64,000 bases of DNA from an uncultured Flavobacteriales bacterium (lineage in GTDB: Bacteria > Bacteroidota > Bacteroidia > Flavobacteriales_G > Salibacteraceae): assembly GCA_937121175.1 (NCBI GenBank), contig CAKZKD010000003.1, positions 372,001 through 436,000 of the forward strand, given 5' to 3'. The position numbers and the translations under genes were made by a program. The notes under the pieces were generated by a model, which was not told where the DNA came from, did not search any database, and worked only from the letters and a program-made list of their open reading frames with translations. Positions 54,178-63,857 of this stretch are shown piece after piece; positions within the stretch are counted from its first letter, which is position 1, and every line of letters begins with the position of its first letter.

Positions 54178-56658
54178 TTAGGATTTTTTAGTGAAGAATC
54201 CGTTAGATTTAGGTTCCTTTTTTTCAGGTTCTTCGTAGTATCCTCCATACCCGTAACCATATCCATATCCATACCCATATCCGTATCCATAGCTATAATT
54301 GTAACTATAGCGGCCACTTCTAATTTCAACTCCATTAAGAACCACTGATAAATTAGTAAGGTTGTTTTCATTTACAACTCGGTCAACCATCTGCACAAAG
54401 TTACGCTTGCTATATTCTGCTCTGAAAATATACAATGGGTAGTCCGCTAGTTTTAGACAATATATCCCATCGGTAACAAGTCCAACCGGAGGGTTATCAA
54501 TAATAATGGTGTCGTAAGTTTGTTTTAATTCATTCAGTAAATCGATTAGTTTACCATTAATAATGAGTTCAGAAGGGTTTGGAGGAACAGGTCCAGCTGT
54601 AATGAAGTCCAAATTATTTTGTTGACTATGTTGCACAGCATCCTCAATCTTGTCTTTTCCAATTAATAGAGTGGACATGCCATTTTTGTTTTGCGCGTTA
54701 AAACCTTTGTGAATTTTGGGTTTACGCATGTCTAAATCAAGGATGATTACCTTTCTGCCTGAAAAGGCTATTATTCCACCAAGATTAATAGCCACAAATG
54801 TTTTTCCTTCTCCAGAAATGGTGGAGGTAATTGCAATTATTTTAGATCCTTCGGATTTTGCAGAAATAAATTGAAGGTTTGTTCTTAAGGCCCTAAAAGA
54901 TTCCGCCAAAACAGATTTTGGTCTCTTATCTACTACTAATTGACTTACAGGTATGTTCTCTTTCACTTTTGGCACAATGCCGAGCGTACCTACCGAGGCA
55001 TTGGTCATTTTTACAATTTCGTTTAATGAACCAATGTGGTTGTAGGTTAAATACCTCAATACAACTACGAGAATTGATAAAAAAAGTGCTACAATCAAAA
55101 ATATGCTGTATATTAATTTTTTATCAGGAGATATTGGGATGTGTTTTGCCGAGGCTCGCTCTAGTAAAACACTTTCGGGGACAATACCTGCCTTGGCAAT
55201 TGCATATTCTGCTTTTTTCTCAAGTAGTAAGGTGTAGAATTTTTCATTAATAGTGAATATCCTCTTTAACCTGGAGTACTTAAGCTCTTGAAGAGGCAGA
55301 CCTGAGAAAGTGGACTCTATTTCGTTCACTTTACTTTGAAGGCTTGTAATTTTATTTTGCAATTTAGTTTCCATTGAAAGAATACTTTCAATAAGCAATT
55401 TCTTTTGAATACGTACTTGGTAATCTAAATTTTGAGCACGGCCACTGGCAGATGTAACCTCGTACAGGCTTTGCTCTTTTTCGAGTTGTAACCCCTGTAA
55501 ATAGGTGATTTGCTGCATTATGTTGTCTTCAAATTGGGTTCCAGCAAGTAGCGGAATCAATTCATGAACCTCAATGGAGTCTGAATTGGAGGTTGCCGCT
55601 GATTTTACTTCAGAAAGTATTTCTTGTTCGAGTTGAAGTTTGATGAGCTCTTCTTCAAAATTGCCCAATCGGTCTAAGTATAATCCTGAAAGTTCTTCTG
55701 AGCCAGTTACTTTATTTGTGAGTTTAAACTCTTGAATGGAAACTTCAGAAGCCTTCAGGTTACTGTACACTTCAGAAATTTGATTGTCAATAAATTCTAT
55801 AATCTGACTTGAGCTATGAATTTTTCGTTCCAAATCGTAGTTAATAAACCCAGAAGCAATAGCGTTGGCTAAGTCAGCAGCCTTAGTGGGATTAGCGTCA
55901 GTGAAACTTATACTAATTGATTTAGCAGCCTGACTGAGTATTTTTAATGTTAGGCTATGGCTATATTTTGAAAGGATTTCTTTTTGATTATACAACTCAA
56001 AAAACACATCATTTTCCTTTTCCGAGCTTCCTGCTTGGTCTTTTTGAATAATATCAAAGTCTAGAACCGTAATCGAAAATGATACATAGGGCAGATTTAC
56101 CTTCTCAGAAAGTAAAAAAGTTTGATAATTGGATTCTCCAATTGGCTCATCTATAGAAATATTTACCTCGTTCTTATTTGGGTAGTAGATGTAATATTTA
56201 TGTTGGTAAGCTTCTGCACTTTTTACATCGTAGTCAATTATATAAGGCGAGGATTTGTATAATTCAAAATTCAACAATTCACCTTCATTGAAGTAAGCTA
56301 CATCTAGTGGTAGTTTTGCGAAAATAGTTTTAAGAAATTCTTTCGATTTAATTATTTCTAAATCCGACATGATATCTTCACCGCCATTACCTTTAACCAT
56401 GTCCAGCTCAAGTAATTGCGAAGCTTTGTTCGATTCTTTTAGTTGCAGTACACTACTACTTTCATACAATGGTTGTGAATAGCGCAAGTATAAAAACGCA
56501 CAAGTAAAAGCAGCAAGGAAGAATAAGATAATCCAGACTAGGGATCGTTGAGCTAGGTGAATAAATAACCCAAGTTCAAAATCTTGACTGAACTTTGTTA
56601 GACGCTCTTTGTAAAGGTCTATGTTTTCGCTATTAGCTTCAGTAGATTCCTGGTACAT
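54178..56658 (-). CDS. wzc: Polysaccharide copolymerase / tyrosine autokinase (Wzc)
   Basis: A Wzz domain with first membrane helix (about 30-55), a long coiled-coil periplasmic region (about 280-480), a second helix (about 505-525) and a cytoplasmic BY-kinase domain with Walker A ISGEGKT, Walker A' LDLDMRKP and Walker B IIIDNPP. The C-terminus (about 780-807) is a tyrosine cluster built on eight Tyr-Gly repeats, the expected autophosphorylation site. It controls capsule or exopolysaccharide chain export with Wza. 826 residues, one base before wza. Confidence 0.95.
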   Translation of the reverse strand: MYQESTEANSENIDLYKERLTKFSQDFELGLFIHLAQRSLVWIILFFLAAFTCAFLYLRYSQPLYESSSVLQLKESNKASQLLELDMVKGNGGEDIMSDLEIIKSKEFLKTIFAKLPLDVAYFNEGELLNFELYKSSPYIIDYDVKSAEAYQHKYYIYYPNKNEVNISIDEPIGESNYQTFLLSEKVNLPYVSFSITVLDFDIIQKDQAGSSEKENDVFFELYNQKEILSKYSHSLTLKILSQAAKSISISFTDANPTKAADLANAIASGFINYDLERKIHSSSQIIEFIDNQISEVYSNLKASEVSIQEFKLTNKVTGSEELSGLYLDRLGNFEEELIKLQLEQEILSEVKSAATSNSDSIEVHELIPLLAGTQFEDNIMQQITYLQGLQLEKEQSLYEVTSASGRAQNLDYQVRIQKKLLIESILSMETKLQNKITSLQSKVNEIESTFSGLPLQELKYSRLKRIFTINEKFYTLLLEKKAEYAIAKAGIVPESVLLERASAKHIPISPDKKLIYSIFLIVALFLSILVVVLRYLTYNHIGSLNEIVKMTNASVGTLGIVPKVKENIPVSQLVVDKRPKSVLAESFRALRTNLQFISAKSEGSKIIAITSTISGEGKTFVAINLGGIIAFSGRKVIILDLDMRKPKIHKGFNAQNKNGMSTLLIGKDKIEDAVQHSQQNNLDFITAGPVPPNPSELIINGKLIDLLNELKQTYDTIIIDNPPVGLVTDGIYCLKLADYPLYIFRAEYSKRNFVQMVDRVVNENNLTNLSVVLNGVEIRSGRYSYNYSYGYGYGYGYGYGYGYGGYYEEPEKKEPKSNGFFTKKS
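54244..54291 (-). repeat. Eight 6-bp repeats encoding Tyr-Gly in the Wzc tail
   Basis: Eight consecutive TAY-GGN units on the minus strand encode (Tyr-Gly)8, residues about 790-805. Codon choices alternate TAT/TAC and GGA/GGT/GGG, so the array is a degenerate microsatellite. Confidence 0.9.
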
Positions 56659-57450
56659 TTAGTTGTTTAATGCTGATAACGCTTGTAGGGTAGTTATTGT
56701 AAGCAATACGGAGGAAAGTAAGGTCACGAAAGGTGTAATTTCTCGTAACACATTAGCTGCAATCCTTCTTCGAGGTTCAACATAAATAATATCCTCAGTT
56801 TGAACCACTAAACTTGCATACTGAACACCTTGAATAGTGCTCAAATCAAATTCGTACACAAGCGGATTTTCGGGGTCTGTAGTTTTACGAATAAGCTTGA
56901 TTTTTTGGGCTTTTCCAAATTCAGAAACTCCCCCTGCCAATGCCAGTGCTTCTATTAAGGTGGTATTATTGTTTCGCAAGCTAACTACGGTAGCAGCACC
57001 AGCTGCACCTGGAAAAACAAAAACTCTTCGGTTATTCACAAATACCTGAACGAATGGATCATTAAAAGAGAAAGCGTACTTTTCTTGTAAGAACAACTCG
57101 GCTTCTCGAACAGTTTTACCACCAATTTTTACTCTACCTAAGACAGGTAATTTTGTAGTGCTATCCGTTTCAACAAGATAACTGAACATAGCCAATCCTT
57201 GTTGGTTCATTCCCATCATGCCGCCATTTTGACCTTCGTTGGTAAGGTCAACTAATTTGAAGCCATCGTTTGCGTAGAGTCTAAAAAGAAATAAATCATT
57301 GGGCTGAATGACATAGCTGCCAGATACAGTGTCCTGAGGAGTGTCAAAGGCATAGTCTTTTTGAGTTTTGAGCATTATACTCTGGTTGATACAGCTGCTC
57401 ATAAACATTCCAGAAACCAATAAAAACAGAACTACTTTAAATATTTTCAT
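56659..57450 (-). CDS. wza: Polysaccharide export outer-membrane lipoprotein (Wza-like)
   Basis: ATG 57450 opens a lipoprotein signal (KVVLFLLVSGMFMSSC, lipobox Cys). A poly_export domain (YVIQPNDLFLFRLYAN), a SLBB domain (GAAGAATVVSLRNNNTTLIEALALAGGVSEFG) and a C-terminal hydrophobic segment (LLSSVLLTITTLQAL) follow, as in Bacteroidota Wza-type proteins that keep a C-terminal membrane helix. About 263 residues. An ATG at 57471 overlaps the -7 box and is rejected. Confidence 0.92.
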   Translation of the reverse strand: MKIFKVVLFLLVSGMFMSSCINQSIMLKTQKDYAFDTPQDTVSGSYVIQPNDLFLFRLYANDGFKLVDLTNEGQNGGMMGMNQQGLAMFSYLVETDSTTKLPVLGRVKIGGKTVREAELFLQEKYAFSFNDPFVQVFVNNRRVFVFPGAAGAATVVSLRNNNTTLIEALALAGGVSEFGKAQKIKLIRKTTDPENPLVYEFDLSTIQGVQYASLVVQTEDIIYVEPRRRIAANVLREITPFVTLLSSVLLTITTLQALSALNN

Positions 57451-57468
57451 GCTTATTTTTTGCGTTTG

Positions 57469-57476
57469 CAAAGTTA
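57469..57476 (-). promoter_or_regulatory. -7 box of the wza-wzc-rfbC unit
   Basis: TAACTTTG on the minus strand, 18 bases before ATG 57450; a clean match to TAnnTTTG. Confidence 0.55.
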
Positions 57477-57484
57477 ATTAATTC

Positions 57485-57499
57485 CGCAGGTTTACTGCG
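57485..57499 (-). other. Hairpin between the glycosyltransferase stop and the wza promoter
   Basis: CGCAG (57485-57489) and CTGCG (57495-57499) form a perfect 5-bp stem with a 5-base loop, directly between the stop at 57501 and the -7 box. It could be a weak terminator for the upstream genes or an operator at the -33 position. Confidence 0.35.
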
Positions 57500-57500
57500 A

Positions 57501-58685
57501 TTATCGAGCACTTAATAGGTCTTTGTATAGATCTTGAACATCTTCTATCAATCGTTGATAGCTAAAATTTTCTAGAACCATTTTTTTACCTGATGTGGAC
57601 ATTTGGTTTCTTAATTCATCATTTTCCAACAGTTTAAGGCAATTCTGGCAAAACAAATCTTCTTGGTCAATTTTTGATAACAAAGCAGATTCTCCTGGTA
57701 TTACTACATTTTTAATTCCACCAACTTCGGTAGTTACAATTGCCTTTCCTGCGGCTTGTGCTTCAATTAAACTGACTGGAGTTCCTTCATTTAAACTCGT
57801 CAAACAAACTATGTCTAATCCTGCCAACGCCCAATCTACTTCTTTTATCCAAGATGTAAAAATTATTGGCGCGTGTACATTCCGGTCGGTGCTAAATTTT
57901 AGGTCGTATTGTGAACAAAGTGTTTCAATTTCTTCTCTCGAATCACCATCACCTATAATAACAAATCGAACAGGTTTTTTGGTATTCTCCAATACATAAG
58001 AAGCTGCTTTAATAAACAGCTGATGATTTTTTATTGGCACCAATCTTCCAATAATACCCAGTACAATTTCATCGGAGCCTATGTCGTAAGTGTTCCTGAA
58101 ATCATCCCTTTTTTCCTTCGAAGAGTGAGCAAATTTCTCTAAATCAAAACCTAAAGGAATTACTTTTACTTTGTTGCTATCAGCAATGTTGTGTTCTTGT
58201 TCAAGTTCTTTTTTTTGGAGTTTGCTTATGGCAATTATTGCGCTCGATTTTTTTGCCAGATAGCGTTCGATAACCTTGTAAGCAATTGTCGTAATAGGAT
58301 TAAAATACCCATGAAATACGTGTCCGTGAAAGGTGTGGACAATTACCGGAACATTGCAAGAAATTGCTGCTAGCCTTCCTAACGCTCCTGCCTTGGAGGC
58401 ATGAGTGTGAACTATGTCCGGTTTAAATTCTTCAATAATCTGTTTGATTTTTAAGAATGCTTTTCTGTCCTGAATTGGATTAAGAGAACGTCGCATTTCT
58501 GGAATTACAATTGGTTTTAGGCCTAATTTTTCGGCCATGTAAAGAGAAGACGCTTCACTTATGTCTTTTTCGCCGCCAATTAATAAAGTCTCGTAATTGT
58601 CGGATAGATATTTAGTAAGGTAGGTGGCATTGTAAGTTGGCCCTCCAACATTAAAACGATTTAGTATTCTTAAAACTCTAGGCAT
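57501..58685 (-). CDS. Glycosyltransferase family 4
   Basis: A GT-B fold enzyme of 394 residues: NVGGPTYNATYLTKYL at the acceptor-domain start, HTHASKAGALGRLAA, GIIGRLVPIKNHQLFIKAA and the nucleotide-sugar site LTSLNEGTPVSLIEAQAAGKAIV (given as the E-x7-E region). It acts in the cytoplasm on a lipid-linked acceptor. ATG 58685 gives the canonical start MPRVLRILNRFNVGG and lies 10 bases after asnB; an ATG at 58733 lies inside asnB. Confidence 0.93.
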   Translation of the reverse strand: MPRVLRILNRFNVGGPTYNATYLTKYLSDNYETLLIGGEKDISEASSLYMAEKLGLKPIVIPEMRRSLNPIQDRKAFLKIKQIIEEFKPDIVHTHASKAGALGRLAAISCNVPVIVHTFHGHVFHGYFNPITTIAYKVIERYLAKKSSAIIAISKLQKKELEQEHNIADSNKVKVIPLGFDLEKFAHSSKEKRDDFRNTYDIGSDEIVLGIIGRLVPIKNHQLFIKAASYVLENTKKPVRFVIIGDGDSREEIETLCSQYDLKFSTDRNVHAPIIFTSWIKEVDWALAGLDIVCLTSLNEGTPVSLIEAQAAGKAIVTTEVGGIKNVVIPGESALLSKIDQEDLFCQNCLKLLENDELRNQMSTSGKKMVLENFSYQRLIEDVQDLYKDLLSAR

Positions 58686-58695
58686 TTGAAGCAAA

Positions 58696-60636
58696 TTACA
58701 TGAAGTGATTTTTATACCAACGCTGAAAGACAAGTAAGTTCCAAAGTGTCCCGGAAGAGTTACCTGTATCCTTTGACTTTATTTTTTTTAGTTGTTTTTG
58801 AATTGCTGGCCAGTTAAAAATACCTTGGTGTTCTATGAAATCTGAGCTAAACAGTTCAGATTCAAGCATATAGTTTAATTCGGTTTTTAACCAGCTGGTA
58901 ACCGGGATTTCAAATCCCTTCTTGGACCGGTTATAGAGTCGTTCGGGTAAAATTTTCCTGAACGAATCTTGCACTATCTTCTTTCGAATGTTTTGGTTAA
59001 TCTTGAATTGAACCGGAATTTCAAAAGCGAAATTCACCAAATTATGGTCTAAAAATGGTGTCCGAACTTCAAGTCCATTAGCCATGGACATATGGTCAAC
59101 TTTGAACAACATGTCGTTTGGTAGCACCAAATTCATATCTGTATATAGAACGTCGTTGACAGTTCCATCTTTTTCAATGTGCTTAAGTATTTTCTCTTTT
59201 CTCTTTTTGTACGAGTATGCCCCATCAGATAACCGTTGGATTTTTTTCTGATAGCTTTCTCTAATCAAGTAATTAGCAGTTTCTTCATTTCTGAATGTGG
59301 CCCATTGCCAGTAGCGTTCTTTGTTGGGTAGTTTAGTACCTTCCGCAAAACGATGCAGCTGCCGATTCACATTCCATAATTTACTGTCTCTATTTTTCGG
59401 TAAAGGTTTCGTTAGCGGAGCTAGGGTAGTGGCCAGTTTACCGAAGTTACCCGGATTTCTTGCCTTGAATTCCGCCGCATGTTTATTATACCCAGCAAAC
59501 ATTTCATCAGCACCATCACCGCTGAGTGCGACTTTAATGTGTTCCTTAGTTTTTTTACTGAGAATGAACATATTTATGGCGCTAGAATCGGCAAATGGTT
59601 CGTCAATGTAGTCCAAGGCTTCGTCAACGTGGTCCAATAAATCTTGGTTGGTGAGTTTAAATGTTGTGTGGTCTGTTTTGAATTTTGCTGCAACTTCTTC
59701 CGCATAGTCAGTTTCATCGAAAAATGGATGGTCAGCAAAACCAATAGAAAATGTTTTCAGGTTGTCCGTGTATCTCGAGGCTAGCGCACAAACCACCGAG
59801 CTATCAATTCCACCGCTCAAAAAGGCACCCAAAGGAACATCTGAAATCATTCGACGTTCAACCGACTCCTTCATTAATTCCATGAAGTTGGTTCGAGCGG
59901 TTTCGTAAGAAATTGGGTTTAAATCTCGATGGGTAAAATCCGGTTTAGGAATAGAGTAGTAAGGAATTGGCTTTTTTTCTTCTTCCGAAATTGATTCTAT
60001 GTTGTTAAAGTACAGGTAATTACCCGGTGAAAGTTTTTGTATGTTGTTGAATATGCTATGGGGTGCAGGTACGTAATTCAATTGTAAATAGGTGAATAAA
60101 GAAACTTGGTCAATTTCTTTTTCAATAGGTAATTGATTTAATGATTTTAGCTCTGAGCTAAACGCGAAAAATTTTTCTTGAAAAGAGTAGAGCAGTGGTT
60201 TGATTCCTATTCTGTCGCGTGCAATAAATAGAGATTTTTCTACATTATCAAATATTGCAAACGCGAAAAAGCCGTTGAGTTTATTTAAACATTTAACTCC
60301 CTCGTTAATATAAAGTTGAAGTAAAACTTCGGTATCTGAATTGGTTTTGAAAACTATTCCTTGGTTGATTAGCATTTCTCGATAAACCCGATAATTGTAT
60401 ATCTCACCATTAAACACAATGGTGTAACGGTCTGAAATATCAGTCATTGGTTGGTTAGCAGAAGATTCTGTATCAATGATAGAAAGACGCCGATGGCCTA
60501 ATGCAATGTTGCCTTCTCTAAAAATACCCTGTGCATCTGGCCCCCGTTTATTCAGTACAGCAGTCATGTCCTCAATTGAATCAAGGACTGAGTGAGATTC
60601 GTTAGAGAAAGAAATTATTCCTGATATTCCGCACAT
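58696..60636 (-). CDS. asnB: Asparagine synthase (glutamine-hydrolysing)
   Basis: MCGISGIIS gives the Cys2 nucleophile of the N-terminal glutaminase domain (about 2-210). SGGIDSSVV near 270 is the ATP pyrophosphatase loop of the synthetase domain, with SGDGADEMFAGY beyond. 646 residues is typical of the family found in polysaccharide loci, where it may amidate an uronic acid and not make asparagine; this is inference from its place beside glycosyltransferase and export genes. Confidence 0.93.
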   Translation of the reverse strand: MCGISGIISFSNESHSVLDSIEDMTAVLNKRGPDAQGIFREGNIALGHRRLSIIDTESSANQPMTDISDRYTIVFNGEIYNYRVYREMLINQGIVFKTNSDTEVLLQLYINEGVKCLNKLNGFFAFAIFDNVEKSLFIARDRIGIKPLLYSFQEKFFAFSSELKSLNQLPIEKEIDQVSLFTYLQLNYVPAPHSIFNNIQKLSPGNYLYFNNIESISEEEKKPIPYYSIPKPDFTHRDLNPISYETARTNFMELMKESVERRMISDVPLGAFLSGGIDSSVVCALASRYTDNLKTFSIGFADHPFFDETDYAEEVAAKFKTDHTTFKLTNQDLLDHVDEALDYIDEPFADSSAINMFILSKKTKEHIKVALSGDGADEMFAGYNKHAAEFKARNPGNFGKLATTLAPLTKPLPKNRDSKLWNVNRQLHRFAEGTKLPNKERYWQWATFRNEETANYLIRESYQKKIQRLSDGAYSYKKRKEKILKHIEKDGTVNDVLYTDMNLVLPNDMLFKVDHMSMANGLEVRTPFLDHNLVNFAFEIPVQFKINQNIRKKIVQDSFRKILPERLYNRSKKGFEIPVTSWLKTELNYMLESELFSSDFIEHQGIFNWPAIQKQLKKIKSKDTGNSSGTLWNLLVFQRWYKNHFM

Positions 60637-60720
60637 GGTTTTTAAAGCTTCAAAATGTGAAGGTAAAAATCGATTTGGTACAAATGTTTTCTATTGGATT
60701 AAATCATTAAACAATCGAGC

Positions 60721-60750
60721 AAAAAAAAGCCCCGTATTAAATTACAGGGC
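60721..60750 (-). terminator. Rho-independent terminator of lpdA
   Basis: On the minus strand GCCCTG (60750-60745) pairs with CGGGGC (60734-60729), with one G-U pair, and is followed by eight T (60728-60721). It lies 23 bases after the lpdA stop. Confidence 0.8.
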
Positions 60751-60772
60751 TTGTAATAAATATAAATTTTTG

Positions 60773-62161
60773 TTACACGTGAATTACTTCATCATAAGCC
60801 GCTGCAGCAGCTTCCATAACTGCCTCACTCATAGTAGGGTGAGGATGAATAGTTTTGATGATTTCATGTCCTGTAGTTTCTAATTTTCTGAGTGCAACAA
60901 TTTCAGCAATCATTTCAGTTACATTGTAGCCAATCATGTGACCTCCAAGTAACTCTCCGTACTTAGCATCGAAAATTAATTTAACGAAACCTTCGTTGTG
61001 CCCGGCAGCACTGGCTTTTCCAGAAGCAGAGAATGGGAATTTACCCACTTTAATATCATAACCAGCCTCTTTGGCAGCAGCCTCAGTGTATCCAACAGAG
61101 GCCACTTCAGGGAAGCAATATGTACAGCCTGGAATGTTATTATAATCGATAGCTTCTGGGTTAAGACCAGCCATTTTTTCAACGGCTGTAATTCCTTCAG
61201 CAGAAGCTACGTGAGCCAGTGCTTGTCCAGGAACAATATCTCCAATTGCCCAAACAGTAGGAATGTTTGTTTGGTAATAATCGTTTACCATTACCTTACC
61301 TTTATCTGTGGCAACTCCTACGTCTTCCAATCCAATGTTTTCAAGATTAGTTGCAATACCTACAGCAGAGAGTACAACGTCGCAATCAATTACCTCTTCG
61401 CCTTTTTTCGTTTTTACGGTAACCTTACATCCGGTTCCTTTAGTGTCAACCGAAAGTACCTCTGAACCGGTCATAACTTTCATTCCTGATTTCTTAAAAG
61501 AACGTCCAAGTTGTTTGGATACTTCAACATCTTCAACAGGAACAATTTCAGGTAAATACTCGATAAGAGTAACTTCAGTACCCATGGTTTGGTAGAAATA
61601 GGCAAACTCAGAACCGATAGCACCAGAACCCACAACCACTAATTTCTTTGGTTGTTTTGGTAGAGTCATAGCTTCTCGATATCCAATAATTTTCTTTCCA
61701 TCTTGTGGCAAGTTTGGTAATTCTCTGGAACGAGCGCCAGTTGCAAGAATGATGTTTTTTGCAGAGTAAACAGCATCTTTTCCTTTATCATCTGTAACGG
61801 TAAGTTCGGTTCCAGATTTTAGTTTACCCGTACCCATAATAACTTCAATCTTGTTTTTCTTCATCAAGAATTGAATTCCGTTACTCATTTTTTCAGCAAC
61901 ACCACGACTTCTTTTTACCACGGCGTTAAAATCCGCGTTCGCATCTTTAATGTTAATGCCGAAATCTTCTGCATGACTTAAGTAACTAAATACCTGAGCA
62001 GACTTCAAAAGTGCTTTGGTAGGAATACAGCCCCAGTTAAGGCAGATTCCACCTAAAGATTCACGTTCAACAATAGCAACTTTTTGTCCAAGCTGCGCTG
62101 CGCGAATTGCTGCAACATATCCACCTGGTCCGCTTCCTAATACTATAAGGTCAAAATTCAT
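60773..62161 (-). CDS. lpdA: Dihydrolipoyl dehydrogenase
   Basis: The E3 component of 2-oxoacid dehydrogenase complexes. FAD-binding GSGPGGYVAA (9-18), redox-active Cys40/Cys45 in GGICLNWGCIPTK, the NAD motif VGSGAIGSEFA and the C-terminal HPHPTMSE (His441/Glu446 dyad) are all intact in 462 residues. No E1 or E2 gene lies nearby. It ends with a strong terminator (60721-60750); upstream is a 169-base AT-rich gap with repeated ATTGA-type words and no clear -7 box. Confidence 0.95.
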   Translation of the reverse strand: MNFDLIVLGSGPGGYVAAIRAAQLGQKVAIVERESLGGICLNWGCIPTKALLKSAQVFSYLSHAEDFGINIKDANADFNAVVKRSRGVAEKMSNGIQFLMKKNKIEVIMGTGKLKSGTELTVTDDKGKDAVYSAKNIILATGARSRELPNLPQDGKKIIGYREAMTLPKQPKKLVVVGSGAIGSEFAYFYQTMGTEVTLIEYLPEIVPVEDVEVSKQLGRSFKKSGMKVMTGSEVLSVDTKGTGCKVTVKTKKGEEVIDCDVVLSAVGIATNLENIGLEDVGVATDKGKVMVNDYYQTNIPTVWAIGDIVPGQALAHVASAEGITAVEKMAGLNPEAIDYNNIPGCTYCFPEVASVGYTEAAAKEAGYDIKVGKFPFSASGKASAAGHNEGFVKLIFDAKYGELLGGHMIGYNVTEMIAEIVALRKLETTGHEIIKTIHPHPTMSEAVMEAAAAAYDEVIHV

Positions 62162-62330
62162 ATATCGTGTTTTTCTTTGAGTTCAATTAAGTTGCGCGAA
62201 TTTAATCAATTGTCTAATTATCGATTCCTCAATTATCAATGTTTTTGAATTCTCTGCGTTTCATTTTGGTTAATTGAATCGCTGAAAATTGAACCATTGA
62301 AAATTATTTCATTCCGCGTTCTTTCTTGAT

Positions 62331-63041
62331 TTAGTCGTAGGCTTCTTGAACTTTTTGGAATTTTTCTTTAGCGGCTTTTTGGTATTCTTCTCCGAGGTTT
62401 GAGACCTTGTCGGGATGATACTCCACTGCAAGTTTTCGATACGCTTTTTTTACCTCACCATCAGTAGCGTTTTTTGTTATGCTCAATACGTCGTAATGCG
62501 AGGCTGTATCAACGTAAAACATAGCTTTTAGGGAATTAAAATCGGCTGAAGAGATATTAAGGCCGTTTGCAATTTTCTTCAATAAATCCAATTCGTTGTT
62601 GTCAACTGTTCCGTCTGCCCTTGCAATGCCAAATAAATATTGCATTAGCTGTACACGAATTGGCGCCGCCATATTGAGTGATATTTGTGCAGTAACGTCA
62701 CTAAGAGGGATGGGACGGTCGAGAATATCTCGAAGTGCCAGTAGCAAATCGCGAGCATTATGCTCGCCAAATTGTCCAACTAAGAATTTTTTTACGTATT
62801 CCAGTTCGCTTTTTTTGACCTTACCGTTGGCTTTCATTACAGCAGCGCTAAGCACTAAAAGACTCATATTGAAATCTCCACTGCTGGTGGTGGTTCTCCT
62901 AGTGGGATTGCCATCAGTGAGTTGAGTGGTATGCGCCGCATTGTCTAAAACACTACCAACAGCAAATCCAATTATTCCTCCAATCGGGCCTCCAAAAGCC
63001 CAACCTAAACCTCCTGCAATCCACTTATTGTATTTTCCCAT
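62331..63041 (-). CDS. TerB-like / DnaJ-domain protein (DjlA-like)
   Basis: A glycine-rich N-terminal membrane-associated segment ([20 protein letters not shown]), a TerB-like helical domain (about 55-165; [34 protein letters not shown]) and a C-terminal J domain with the HPD motif (209-211) are present in 236 residues. The order matches DjlA, a co-chaperone that recruits DnaK to a membrane site. The J domain ends the protein. Confidence 0.9.
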   Translation of the reverse strand: MGKYNKWIAGGLGWAFGGPIGGIIGFAVGSVLDNAAHTTQLTDGNPTRRTTTSSGDFNMSLLVLSAAVMKANGKVKKSELEYVKKFLVGQFGEHNARDLLLALRDILDRPIPLSDVTAQISLNMAAPIRVQLMQYLFGIARADGTVDNNELDLLKKIANGLNISSADFNSLKAMFYVDTASHYDVLSITKNATDGEVKKAYRKLAVEYHPDKVSNLGEEYQKAAKEKFQKVQEAYD

Positions 63042-63056
63042 AATAAATATGTATTC

Positions 63057-63854
63057 TTACCAAGAGCCACCGGCTCCACCGCCACCAGTTTTATGGTTGT
63101 TGTTGGCACTAAAACTTCCTGAACTTGACGAAAACTCGCTCCAACCACCTGCCGAACCCACACTGGTAGAGCCACCAAGCCAAATGGTGCTCCAAAAGGG
63201 TGTGGCGTGAGATGAAAAATTTCGTTTTTGGTATTTTTTGAAAAAGAAGAATAGGAAAATCCCAGCGAGTATCAAGGGAAGTAATGCTAAATATTTGGTG
63301 TATGAATTTGTACGTGAAATGTATTCATCCCCTGTTAATTCACCAGTCGAAATCGAGTAAAGAGCTTTGATGCTTCTGTGAACACCTTCATAGTATTGCT
63401 GTTTGTTGAAATATGGTTCCAGCTCAGTTTCAATAATTCGTTTAGCAACATTCTTCGCAATATGGGATTTTAAGGAAGGGCTAGTTTCAATAAATGCCTT
63501 TTCACTCGTTCCGTTTCCTTGGGGCTTAATTAATAAAATTATACCGTCTTCACTGGAATTTGGGTAATTCCAATTAGTGACGATTTTTTCGGCCATAGCG
63601 TCAACTTCAAATCCATTAAGGAAGGGAATTAGAACTAAGTTGATTTCAATATTTGTAGTTGTCCTAAAATTTTCTAATTCTTTTTCAAGTAGTTGTGTTT
63701 CTTGATTGGAAAACAAGTTAGGTGAACCATCTATAACTATGAGAGCGTTTTCAGTATTCGGGTTGAACGGAATGCCTTCCTTATCAAAAACTTGTTGCCC
63801 TATTCCTAAAACGAAACAAGAAAAAAAGATAAGTGCAAGAAGAATTTTCTTCAT
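63057..63854 (-). CDS. TPM-domain (YgcG-like) exported membrane protein
   Basis: Signal peptide (ILLALIFFSCFVLGIGQ), TPM domain (about 25-160; LEKELENFRTTTNIEINLVL, NSSEDGIILLIKPQGNG), a membrane helix near residues 193-208 (LALLPLILAGIFLFFFF) and a Ser/Gly-rich tail ending GGGGAGGSW. TPM proteins are thought to act in membrane or photosystem-like quality control; function here unknown. 265 residues, 3 bases after the next gene upstream, also TPM. Confidence 0.9.
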   Translation of the reverse strand: MKKILLALIFFSCFVLGIGQQVFDKEGIPFNPNTENALIVIDGSPNLFSNQETQLLEKELENFRTTTNIEINLVLIPFLNGFEVDAMAEKIVTNWNYPNSSEDGIILLIKPQGNGTSEKAFIETSPSLKSHIAKNVAKRIIETELEPYFNKQQYYEGVHRSIKALYSISTGELTGDEYISRTNSYTKYLALLPLILAGIFLFFFFKKYQKRNFSSHATPFWSTIWLGGSTSVGSAGGWSEFSSSSGSFSANNNHKTGGGGAGGSW

Positions 63855-63857
63855 CCT

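Noticed and set aside
54174-54371. 65-codon Met/Asp-rich ORF over the Wzc tail
   Set aside because: Frame-shifted reading of the Tyr-Gly repeat.
60771-60786. Possible parS site TGTTACACGTGAATTA
   Set aside because: It matches the known parS 16-mer at about 13 positions, but the centre is made of the last codons of lpdA (His-Val-stop) and it is 36 kb from parAB. Probably chance.
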